Assembly: GCF_003390395.1 (NCBI RefSeq)
Contig: NZ_QUOV01000001.1
Location: 558,001-622,000 of the forward strand
DNA length: 64,000 bases
Direction of reading: 5' to 3'
Source: Thalassotalea euphylliae
GTDB taxonomy: Bacteria; Pseudomonadota; Gammaproteobacteria; Enterobacterales; Alteromonadaceae
In this document: in pieces, positions 43,455-51,875 of the stretch
How positions within the stretch are numbered: the first letter of the stretch is position 1
Layout of the letters: each line of letters starts with the position of its first letter
The notes under the pieces: model-generated
What the model was told of the DNA's origin: nothing
Database searches by the model: none
The model's input: only the letters and a program-made list of their open reading frames with translations
Program-made: the position numbers and the translations under genes

Positions 43455-43558
43455 GTTACTTACTGATATCTTTAGTTTTCGCGCTAGCTTTGGCGAATAC
43501 TTGGTAGTGAAAGCTTGGTCTTGAAAACTTAGTGGCTCAGTGTAAACCCTTTTGGTTT

Positions 43559-43594
43559 TTGCCACTGTTATTTTTCATCTTGTATGATAAGATG
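43559..43594 (+). promoter_or_regulatory. Sulfatase promoter with TTGTATGATAA operator
   Basis: TTGCCA (43559-43564), 18-base spacer, TATGAT (43583-43588). The 19-bp dyad CATCTTGTATGATAAGATG (43576-43594) overlaps the -10. Its core TTGTATGATAA (43580-43590) is the exact reverse complement of the element before the TonB receptor at 51.8 kb. Confidence 0.55.
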
Positions 43595-43710
43595 AATTCA
43601 TACCTTTGGTTTTATATGCGACGCCGATTATTGGCTAGTTGGTTGCTAGCTGACAATAGTGAGTCAATGAGCAGCGGATAAGCATTACTAGCGTTAGGAA
43701 TGGGATAATA

Positions 43711-45411
43711 ATGATAAAAACACATAGAGTTACTCACGCTAAGCGTTTCACTGTCAGCAGATTAGGTGCTGTATTCGCCAGCCTCGCCATTGGCTTGCTA
43801 ACTAGCCAAGCGCAAGCATTGGCAACAACATCAGATGGCCAGCAATCACAGCCAAGCTCTCAGCTAGAAAAACAGGCAAGTGGCCAACCTAATATCGTGC
43901 TGTTTTTGGTGGATGATATGGGCTGGCAAGATACGTCATTGGCTTTTACTGCCCAGCCAACGCCAGCGAACCAGCATTTTCGAACACCCAATATGGAAGC
44001 GCTGGCGGCAAAAGGGGTAAAGTTTACCCAAGCCTATTCGCATGCGGTGTGCTCACCTAGTCGCGTGTCATTAATGACCGGGCAAAATCCGACCCGTCAC
44101 CATGTCAGTAACTGGACGAAATTACCGGATATTGATCATTCAGGCAGTTGGGGGCCAAACGCCGCGCCTCGCGATTGGCGCACCGAAGGCTTACAGCCAA
44201 ATGATGTGACGCTAGCGAAAACACTACAACAGGCAGGTTATCACACGATTCATGTCGGCAAAGCACATTTTGGCGCTTACGGTACTCGAGGGGCCGAGCC
44301 GAAAAATTTAGGCTTTGATGTCAATATTGCCGGCCATGCCGCAGGTGCGCCAGCCTCCTATTGGGGCGAGAAGAATTTTGGTAATGGCATGGATGGGGCT
44401 GAAGGTTTGCCTCAAGGGGTGCCGGGCCTAGCAGAGTACCATCAACAAAAAGTGCATCTAACTGATGTACTAACTGAGAAAGCCAAGCAAGAGATTTCCA
44501 AAGCGCAGCAAACAGGCAAACCTTTCTTTTTAAATATGGCCTACTACGCGGTCCATACACCGATTGAAGCACACCAGCGTCTGGTCAAGCACTATCAAAA
44601 TAAAACCTATGAAGGTACAGATATCGATATCCCTGTAGTGGAAGAGAATTATGCGTCATTAGTAGAAGGTATGGATGACAGTGTAGGTGGCGTGCTTGCG
44701 CATTTAGAGGCGTTAGGTATCGCTGAAAATACCTTAGTGGTGTTTACCTCAGATAATGGTGGTTTATCTGGTCATAGCCGCCAAACCACGCCACGTGGCA
44801 CTGAGCTTAATAGTCATAACTGGCCACTACATTCAGGGAAAGGCTCTGCTTATGAAGGAGGAACACGCGTACCTTACATTGTTGCTTGGGCCAAGCCAGA
44901 TCAACAAGCTGCGATGCAACAAGCGCTGCCAATCGCGGTTAATAAAATGTCGTATCAGCAAGTAATGATTGAAGATTTATTTCCGACCTTAGTTGCGGTT
45001 GCCGATGCAAAACAACATTTACCGCAAGGCTACCCATTAGATGGCATGGATACCCGTCAATTTTGGCAAGCTACCGATAAACGAGTGATGCGCCCCGTTG
45101 TTTTTCACTACCCGCATGTATGGGGGCCGCATGGTCCTGGCTACGAGCCACACAGTGCAATGCGACTCGGTGATTGGAAAGTGATTTATCTGTACAACAG
45201 CCGCACTTGGTTATTGTATGACCTGGCAACCGATCTGACCGAGCAGCACAATTTAGCAGAGCGTTATCCGGTTAAACTTGCGCAACTTGCGAGTCGCTTA
45301 AAACAAGAGTTGGAAAGTATGGATGTGCAGTGGCCAGTGAATCGCGTCACCGATAAAGATGAGGAAATGAAGCTGCCGCAAGGCAGCGAGAATTTGTTGG
45401 CACAACACTAG
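43711..45411 (+). CDS. Periplasmic sulfatase (S1 family), first glycosaminoglycan sulfatase
   Basis: 566 residues with a Sec signal (GAVFASLAIGLLTSQAQA). Formylglycine sulfatase motifs: NIVLFLVDDMGWQDTS (metal Asp pair), C114 in AVCSPSRVSLMTGQ (CxPSR, modified to formylglycine), HVGKAHFG, MAYYAVHTPIEA, FTSDNGGLSGHS and LHSGKGSAYEGGTRVPYIV. It should remove ester sulfate from chondroitin/dermatan fragments; 4-O, 6-O or 2-O position cannot be read from the sequence. It has its own promoter with the shared operator motif and follows agaR by 256 bases. A C-type maturase for the cysteine is not in the window. AGGAATGGG precedes the ATG. Confidence 0.9.
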   Translation: MIKTHRVTHAKRFTVSRLGAVFASLAIGLLTSQAQALATTSDGQQSQPSSQLEKQASGQPNIVLFLVDDMGWQDTSLAFTAQPTPANQHFRTPNMEALAAKGVKFTQAYSHAVCSPSRVSLMTGQNPTRHHVSNWTKLPDIDHSGSWGPNAAPRDWRTEGLQPNDVTLAKTLQQAGYHTIHVGKAHFGAYGTRGAEPKNLGFDVNIAGHAAGAPASYWGEKNFGNGMDGAEGLPQGVPGLAEYHQQKVHLTDVLTEKAKQEISKAQQTGKPFFLNMAYYAVHTPIEAHQRLVKHYQNKTYEGTDIDIPVVEENYASLVEGMDDSVGGVLAHLEALGIAENTLVVFTSDNGGLSGHSRQTTPRGTELNSHNWPLHSGKGSAYEGGTRVPYIVAWAKPDQQAAMQQALPIAVNKMSYQQVMIEDLFPTLVAVADAKQHLPQGYPLDGMDTRQFWQATDKRVMRPVVFHYPHVWGPHGPGYEPHSAMRLGDWKVIYLYNSRTWLLYDLATDLTEQHNLAERYPVKLAQLASRLKQELESMDVQWPVNRVTDKDEEMKLPQGSENLLAQH

Positions 45412-45455
45412 ATCGTGCTTTAATAAAAGATTTTAATTTATCGCTTTTATGTAGT

Positions 45456-45724
45456 TATACCAAATGAATTAAATAATTGATCAATTCAGAGCGATGTCAG
45501 CGGTGGGAGAACAAGCCAAATTTTTGTTGATATAGTTATTCTACATCTCATCAATTTGGCGCAGTTATCGCGACGCTGACAGGCTCCCGAAGGGCGAGTT
45601 TAAAAGTCTCATATGCAGCGTTATTGATTTTGACAAGGGAATAACCATTCTCTGCAATCAATGCCTTGCCTCTGAGCCTTTTAATTCTCGCTGAATGATT
45701 AAGTATTTATTTCAATTGGTATTA
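45456..45724. repeat. MITE-like element with terminal inverted repeats
   Basis: The left end TACCAAATGAATTAAAT (45458-45474) and the reverse complement of the right end, TACCAATTGAAATAAAT (45705-45721), match at 14 of 17 positions, and the similarity continues inward (…TGATCA versus …TAATCA). The 269-base interior has no open frame. It includes GCGATGTCAGCG and GCGACGCTGACA segments that can pair, and fills nearly the whole gap between the sulfatase and PEP-CTERM genes. This is the build of a non-autonomous miniature transposon. I see no second copy in the window. Confidence 0.65.
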
Positions 45725-45837
45725 GTCATGCAGTTACCCAGCGTTTATCGGTGACTTATTGTCTGATAACTGATGTCATAAAAATAAAGTGTAGATAATC
45801 AAACTACCAATAGTAACAACATGATAAGCAGGAAACG

Positions 45838-46431
45838 ATGATGATAAAAAATATAGTAAGTAAATCTTGGTGGCTAGGGATATGTTTGGTACTGCCGCTC
45901 TCAGTACAGGCCACACTTATTGACTTTGATGCGCTGCCAGATGGCAACTATGCCACGGTGGGGGACACCAGCTTTTCGCTAGTTGGCGAGGGTGTTACAG
46001 GCGACCCTATTAAAAGTAGTTTGTTAGGATCCGGCTATTTGTTTAATTCGTCGCAACCTTTTTTGCTTCCCACTAACTCGATTTTACGAGTCGACTTTAA
46101 TGGCTTAGTCGATAACTTGATGTTTGATTTTAACGGCTTTGGTCCAGAAGCAAGTTTAATGACGTGGCGTATTTTTGATGAAAATCTCACAGAGCTTGCT
46201 ACCGGCAATGATCTTACGGCTAGTCTAGCGAGCTTTGATCTCTCGGCATTTTCAGGTATCAGCCGAATCGAATTTTTTAATGGTGGCGGTAACGTTAATC
46301 GCTTTTTTGGTTTACGGCAAATTAGTTTTGATAGTCAAGTTGCCAGTGTGCCGCTGCCACATACTATTTTGCTATTAGTCAGTGGCTTGCTGAGTTTCGC
46401 TTTAGTTCGAAAACACCGTTCGCAAATATAG
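45838..46431 (+). CDS. Secreted PEP-CTERM-like protein
   Basis: 197 residues: an N-terminal signal peptide ending VQA, a beta-rich domain (about 27-165; IDFDALPDGNYATVGDTSFSLVGEG, GISRIEFFNGGG), and a C-terminal VPLPHTILLLVSGLLSFALVRKHRSQI. The last is a short motif (VPLP), a membrane helix and a basic tail, which is the PEP-CTERM sorting signal cleaved by exosortase. The function is unknown. It lies between the MITE and a terminator and is probably its own unit. AGGAAA precedes two adjacent ATG codons (45838 and 45841). Confidence 0.8.
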   Translation: MMIKNIVSKSWWLGICLVLPLSVQATLIDFDALPDGNYATVGDTSFSLVGEGVTGDPIKSSLLGSGYLFNSSQPFLLPTNSILRVDFNGLVDNLMFDFNGFGPEASLMTWRIFDENLTELATGNDLTASLASFDLSAFSGISRIEFFNGGGNVNRFFGLRQISFDSQVASVPLPHTILLLVSGLLSFALVRKHRSQI

Positions 46432-46539
46432 CTTAGAACGATCAAGCGCTGAAAATAACTTAATAGACGCAAATTTAATAGCAACTGGCCGCTATGGTTA
46501 TTTAACAACAGCTACGTGCGCCTAAAACACTTCTCTCTT

Positions 46540-46574
46540 AAAAGGCATATCGCTTATGGTGATATGTCTTTTTA
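46540..46574 (+). terminator. Terminator after the PEP-CTERM gene
   Basis: AAAAGGCATATC pairs with GATATGTCTTTT (one G-T pair) across a 9-base loop, followed by T. Confidence 0.8.
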
Positions 46575-47012
46575 TTTTGGTCTTATTTGAAACAACGCCT
46601 TGCGCCTAGACAAGAGCTTTTAGATAAGTATTTTCGGTATATACGCAAGAAATTTCACTTAAACAATGAGCTGATGCTCATTAAGCGTATCACTGGGAAA
46701 TCAGCATATTTTAAGCAAGGTTTAAGTAGCGGCTGTCAGGTGTATTGGGTTATTTGCTGGAGTAGTTTACTGGAGTTATTTACTGGACTAATTATTGGCC
46801 TAATTGATGCTGAATAACATACCTAAATGCCTATCAATGATACTTGATAATTACATACTATCTGTCTCTGGCAGCTAACACTTCAATCAACGTTAGCCAA
46901 ACTTGCTCTCGACCAAAACCTGCTATCGGTCTAGCCTGTTACATATACCATGGCAGCTTTATGCGGATAAGCTAAGTTTTTGCGAAGAGCGAATATAGGT
47001 GATAGAAATAAA
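46575..47012. other. Intergenic region without a supported gene
   Basis: A frame from TTG 46587 to 46817 (76 codons, Lys/Arg-rich start then a hydrophobic end) has no ribosome site, no ATG and no family I know. It may be random or a remnant. Otherwise the stretch contains only A/T-rich sequence with a few imperfect TTTACTGGA-like repeats near 46760. Confidence 0.4.
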
Positions 47013-47050
47013 TAAAAAACGCCCGATACTAATGAAACTATCGGGCGTTA
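47013..47050 (-). terminator. Terminator after the LamG-containing lyase gene
   Basis: On the minus strand AACGCCCGATA pairs with TATCGGGCGTT and is followed by T6. A strong stem of 11 bp. Confidence 0.92.
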
Positions 47051-47100
47051 ACTTTGAGCCTGATTAAAAGCTTAATAAGCTCTGGCGAATAGCGCCAACA

Positions 47101-50100
47101 CTACTCGACTTGGCTAAGGCTTAGATCATAGGCTTTACCATCAGTTGTGGTAATGGTGAACTCAGTATTTTCGCCGACAATGCCAAAGCTAGTGATCTCA
47201 GCCACTGGCTGGTTAAGTGACCATTTCCCCTTCAGTGTCACCGTGACCGACATTGGCTGATTATCGCCCCAGCGCGGAGCTTTACCAGTAAAGTTGTGAT
47301 CTGGGTTACTCAAGCTGAGCGCCATTTGTGTACCTTGTTGCTCAGCCATGACCAGCACAGGGGTATCACTTCCCTCAACATAGCGGCCTGCGAGGCTATT
47401 GCTTGGGTTAAATATGACGTAACCTTCTTTGGTGCTGCGTCCAAAGCTGACGATATGCGCATCGCTGTCTTGCTGTAATACTCGATATGAAAGCTGCATT
47501 TGCATTTCCATGGCAAAGCGGAACATGTCCATTTTGCTGCTATTTGGCAAAATAGCGTATTCGTATTTGCCATTGAGCGGTGCTTCACCGTGATTAATCC
47601 ACGCAGAAGCAAAGTCACCAAAACTTAGGTTATTAATATCATTATACTTTTGGCTAGGTGAACCTTGGTTTTGAATTCTAACTTCGAGGTCGCCACCATA
47701 TTTCACATAGTAACCTGTGCCATACATATCGATTAACCAGTTCCGCTCTGCTGTCAGTGTTTTACTGTAGTTATTGCCACTGATATCCGCACCGTTTTCC
47801 ACTAAGTTTTGTGGTGCTTCAAGCAAACTTTGCTGGAATAGGTTAGTAGCAATGATGTTCTGGCTGTCATCACTGTTAATGTCAGAGCCTAACGCGATAA
47901 TCATACCTTCACAGGCAAACATTGATTTTTTAAAAGTGAAGCTACCATCGTGAGTTGGCGACCAATCAGCACGTTGCTGGAAATCTAAGCCGTATATGCC
48001 ACACTGGCCTTCGATATCATGGTCGACATACAATAACGCATTATTTTGCTGGCCAAAACGCAATGCACCAGCAAATGCTTTATCGTTCCACTCATCTTGT
48101 CGGTCTTTGGCGGCGACGAGATCTGCCCACGCTAAGTGCTTAGTCGTTGTCCCTGGTATTTTATTCCAATCCCAGCCAGCCTCAGTATAGCCAGTTGAAC
48201 CTTTTACGGTGACTGTGCCACTGTGTTCATCGTCAGGTAGCTGGTAGTTCAGAATGATGCTGCCGTAACTTTGATAACGACCAAAACGGTTGGCATCTTT
48301 ATAAATTTCGCTCCCCCAAAAGTACTTGTTTAAGCCTTTAAAGTTGGCTACCCAGTTTTCATCGCGATAAACCCCCATAGGTCGGTAGTTGAACTGCCAG
48401 AAGCCCCAAGGGTTAGGCTCTTTACCTGCATCTTGTGTAGTTTCATTTTCGAGGAATAAGCGATTGTAAGTTTGATAAAAGCTTGTGTCACCAGTGGTAT
48501 TGGCTAAGTTAAGCAAGCTACCTGCTAGTGATGGCACAGAGAATGGGTTACGTCCAGATAATGAAATCGGCATGTCTCGATTGGCATGCTGAACATTGTA
48601 GCTTTTTACCACTTTTATCAGAAAATCGAGCTTATCTTGGCTGATTGCAAAGCTAGAACTGGCAATGTTATCGACCGCCTTGGTGATTGAATTAATAGCG
48701 CCATAGACATAGCCGGGGTAATGCGTATTGTGATGGAAGCCTGAATAATCTGGTTTAAAGCCGTTCTGACCGCGACTGTAATAGGTTAACCAAGTTTCTA
48801 GGTGCTGTTTATAGCCGTTGAGGTACTGGATACGTTTATCTGGATCATCAATATGTAAGATAACTCCCAGAATAAAGCCGACGCGCGTACGCGCATGGTC
48901 AACGTTGCTGTCGTTATCGGACACTGGCTGCCATATTTGCTCTAAGGTGTTATACCAAGCAACCGCATCAAAAGCTTGCTGCCACAAACCAGCTTCTTTT
49001 AGCGGTGTTTCCATTAGTAAAATAGCATTGTTAATACCGCGCGCGTGGTAACCAATATGGCTCATGTTTTCGAGCATAGAGCCTGCCGCGAAACCTTGAT
49101 CTAACATATAGCGAACAAGGTTGAGGAAGTACTCTTTGCTGAGCTCGTCGTTGTTATCTAGATATTCTCGAGCAAATACCATGATGTAGCTGTCGACCAC
49201 GTCACTTTTTATACCAAAGTCTTTGTGGATATGGCGAGGCCCAAATAAAGGTACTTGTGCAGTGACTTTGTCGCCATCAACAACAATGCCAAGCTCGTCA
49301 TACTTAGCAATTGCATCGGCTAACGAGGTAATACCGGATGTTCGACTACGTTCAGACTCTAGCGCTTTCTCGCGGTAGGTGGCTTTCATTTGCACTGATT
49401 CTGCAATTTGAGCATCGCTGGCGGTGACGCTAGGCCCTTTCGGATAAGTTTCATACACCAGCATATCGGTCCAATGATTTCTGTACCCTGTTGTTGCCAT
49501 TGGTACTTGATAGTCGCCCCCTTGAATTAAGGTTTTAGGGGCAGTGAAATCGACTAAATCGATAAGTAATTTACCGCGACAAGTTGATGCAGGTGCCTTG
49601 ATCTTCATGGTGGTTAGATCTTGGCTATTTTTGTTGCCTGACATATCAGTACGATATTTTACGCTTGCTGGACGCCAACCAGTGAAGTTTAAATTGATTG
49701 GATAAAAGTATTGTAGCTCGTCATTTGCATCATAAAATTCGATGCGCATCGTATCGTTTTCAAGTGGTGTTTCATTGTATAGCCAAAGGCGGAAAGTGGA
49801 TTGATAGAAGTTAGTGCGATCAATAGCGTAAGGGTCTAAACCTTGGTTTTGAATATCGCTAACATCAATACTGTCACCAGCAACCCAATGCCACTCCAGA
49901 GCACTGCTGCCATGCTTGGCGCGCTCAGAATTTATTGCCAATTTTCCTTTGTTAATTTGCCATTCATAAGGCACATCATTTTGCTCAAATGAAACAAAGT
50001 CATTATTGCTCAGCAGCGCTGTTGAATTGCCCGTGCCAGTGCCGGCTTCATCGCCTAAGGTGCAGTACTCTAGCTGTTTTTGCCAGAGGCCAAGAGCTTC

Positions 50101-51459
50101 GGTGCTTGATGCTGCGCCTTGGAAAAACTGTACTTCGTCAAGTACACCAGCAAAGTTCTCGCGCGCTGCTGGCGTGCTGGCATCAATATTCTTAACCCCT
50201 AAGCGCCATGGTCGGAAAAAGCCTTGGGTAGAATGATCGCCAGGTTCATAGTCGCGGCTGCCTGCCAAACGACCGTTGACATAGATGCTTAAGTTTCCTT
50301 CATTACCATTAACCGCAACGGTAATGTGGTAGAACTGTCCCGGCTCAAAACTTTCATTTGTGGTGACTTGTTTTGTACCCGTCGCGGTTCGATGCTTAAA
50401 GTTGAAGGTTTTATCTGCGTTGTAAAATAGTCCTTGGTGAACTCCCCAGCGAGTGATCACACCGCTGCGGTGTCCCAAAGCTGCAGTTGGCTGTACCCAA
50501 GCTGAGATGGTGTAGTTGTCTTCATGGAGTAGGTCAAGCGCTGAGTTATCAACATTATTGATATCAACATAGCTATTAACACCGTCAAAGCTTAAGCCTG
50601 CATCGTTACGTCCCGACACCCATGTGGCATCATATAAGTCGGCGTGGTTGTCATTGCCTGAACTGTCTGTCGCGGTTAAACCTGTATTGTCATTGAGCTT
50701 TAAGTAGACTAGGGGCTTTAACTCGCCCAATTGTCGCCATAATTCATTGGCTTCTGTCGAGCTTAGGACGTCATCGTAAAAATAAACTTCATCTATTAAG
50801 CCAGCAAAGTTTTCACGTGCGGCTGGACTGCTGGCGTTGGGATCTTTTACGCCTAAACGCCATGGTCGGAAAAAGTTCTGTGTTGATTGAGCTGGTGCGT
50901 AAGTTAACTTGCTGTCTTCTTGACCGTTAATGTATAGCGTTAACTCGCCATTGGTACCGTCAATTGTGACTAGGATATGGTAGAACTCACCTGCCGGATA
51001 AGCTTGGCTAGAATTTAAATTTAGCGTCTTACTACCAATTCTATGTTTAAAGGTGAAGGTTTGATCAGCGTTGTAAAATAATCCTTGATGCACGCCCCAA
51101 CGGGTAATAATACCACTGCGATGAGCGAGGGTAGCGGTTGGCTTAACCCAAGCGGCAATCGAATGATCTTGTTTATGTAAATTGTATAGTTGGCCATTAG
51201 GGTCATTGGCTAGATCTGCATGACTATCGTCACCATCGAATAATAGTGCACTACCATTTTTTCCCGCAAACCAAGTTGCGTTGCCTTGCAGTGTGGCATC
51301 ATTACTATTGCCACTCGTGTCAGTCGCTTGTAAGCCTGTGTTTTCATCTAGCGGCAGTTGCACTACTTCATTGGCAAGAATGTCGGCATAACTGATGGAT
51401 GGGGTTAGCAGTAGCAGTGAGATCACTGTTGCCACTTTTGTTTTTTGAATTCTTTTCAT
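47101..51459 (-). CDS. Chondroitinase ABC-like polysaccharide lyase (PL8) with two LamG-like modules
   Basis: 1452 residues with a signal peptide ending SISYA (about 25). Two LamG/concanavalin-like modules (about 30-245 and 248-465) share ATDTSGN, HRSGIITRWGVHQGLFYNAD, NFFRPWRLGVK and PAARENFAGLIDEV, so one arose by duplication. A lyase N-domain (about 480-660), an alpha-toroid (about 690-1040) and beta-sandwich domains follow. Catalytic features of chondroitinase ABC are present: His/Tyr in GFHHNTHYPGY (about 908-918), R in SLSGRNPFSVPSL, and FWGSEIYKDANRFGRYQSYG followed by AGWDWNKIPGTTTKHL. It should eliminate across the hexosamine-uronate bond of chondroitin/dermatan, giving 4,5-unsaturated products. 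Family PL8 lyases rarely reach this size; the extra modules probably bind polymer. It is divergent from a TonB receptor. Confidence 0.9.
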   Translation of the reverse strand: MKRIQKTKVATVISLLLLTPSISYADILANEVVQLPLDENTGLQATDTSGNSNDATLQGNATWFAGKNGSALLFDGDDSHADLANDPNGQLYNLHKQDHSIAAWVKPTATLAHRSGIITRWGVHQGLFYNADQTFTFKHRIGSKTLNLNSSQAYPAGEFYHILVTIDGTNGELTLYINGQEDSKLTYAPAQSTQNFFRPWRLGVKDPNASSPAARENFAGLIDEVYFYDDVLSSTEANELWRQLGELKPLVYLKLNDNTGLTATDSSGNDNHADLYDATWVSGRNDAGLSFDGVNSYVDINNVDNSALDLLHEDNYTISAWVQPTAALGHRSGVITRWGVHQGLFYNADKTFNFKHRTATGTKQVTTNESFEPGQFYHITVAVNGNEGNLSIYVNGRLAGSRDYEPGDHSTQGFFRPWRLGVKNIDASTPAARENFAGVLDEVQFFQGAASSTEALGLWQKQLEYCTLGDEAGTGTGNSTALLSNNDFVSFEQNDVPYEWQINKGKLAINSERAKHGSSALEWHWVAGDSIDVSDIQNQGLDPYAIDRTNFYQSTFRLWLYNETPLENDTMRIEFYDANDELQYFYPINLNFTGWRPASVKYRTDMSGNKNSQDLTTMKIKAPASTCRGKLLIDLVDFTAPKTLIQGGDYQVPMATTGYRNHWTDMLVYETYPKGPSVTASDAQIAESVQMKATYREKALESERSRTSGITSLADAIAKYDELGIVVDGDKVTAQVPLFGPRHIHKDFGIKSDVVDSYIMVFAREYLDNNDELSKEYFLNLVRYMLDQGFAAGSMLENMSHIGYHARGINNAILLMETPLKEAGLWQQAFDAVAWYNTLEQIWQPVSDNDSNVDHARTRVGFILGVILHIDDPDKRIQYLNGYKQHLETWLTYYSRGQNGFKPDYSGFHHNTHYPGYVYGAINSITKAVDNIASSSFAISQDKLDFLIKVVKSYNVQHANRDMPISLSGRNPFSVPSLAGSLLNLANTTGDTSFYQTYNRLFLENETTQDAGKEPNPWGFWQFNYRPMGVYRDENWVANFKGLNKYFWGSEIYKDANRFGRYQSYGSIILNYQLPDDEHSGTVTVKGSTGYTEAGWDWNKIPGTTTKHLAWADLVAAKDRQDEWNDKAFAGALRFGQQNNALLYVDHDIEGQCGIYGLDFQQRADWSPTHDGSFTFKKSMFACEGMIIALGSDINSDDSQNIIATNLFQQSLLEAPQNLVENGADISGNNYSKTLTAERNWLIDMYGTGYYVKYGGDLEVRIQNQGSPSQKYNDINNLSFGDFASAWINHGEAPLNGKYEYAILPNSSKMDMFRFAMEMQMQLSYRVLQQDSDAHIVSFGRSTKEGYVIFNPSNSLAGRYVEGSDTPVLVMAEQQGTQMALSLSNPDHNFTGKAPRWGDNQPMSVTVTLKGKWSLNQPVAEITSFGIVGENTEFTITTTDGKAYDLSLSQVE

Positions 51460-51875
51460 GGCTAACTCTTAGTTGTCGTTATATGTGTGGTGTTCCTGTT
51501 GTTTACTGCTCCTTAGTACCAGTTATAAGATAACTGATTAGATCACAAGTTATACTAGGATTGAGGAATGATCAAACTTGTGACGCTTCATTCAGATACT
51601 GGATGCTCGAAATGAACATGTGAGTTTCTTATAAATTATTTAAAAACCAGTTATTTAGTGGTTGTTGTGAATTTCTTATAAATATATAAAAAAATTTACT
51701 TATTTTATGCCATCTACTTTAGCCGCGCCTTAGTGCGAATTAAAAATTGCTTGTTTTTTGTTCTGGTGATATTGTTATCATACAACTTGGTTTGCGTTAG
51801 CTATTATAACTTCATTTGTTATCAATGGATTAGTTGTAATGTGGCAAGCACATATAACAATAATAAAGGTAGGGT
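51460..51875. other. Divergent control region between the LamG lyase and TonB receptor genes
   Basis: For the lyase the minus strand has TTATCTTATAA (51523-51533), one mismatch from the shared motif. For the receptor, TTGCTT (51747-51752), 17 bases, TATTGT (51770-51775), and the exact operator TTATCATACAA (51775-51785) touching the -10. AAAGGTAGGG precedes the receptor ATG. No coding frame is supported. Confidence 0.6.

Noticed and set aside
46587..46817. 76-codon frame after the PEP-CTERM terminator
   Set aside because: TTG start, no ribosome site, starts just after a terminator, no recognisable domain.
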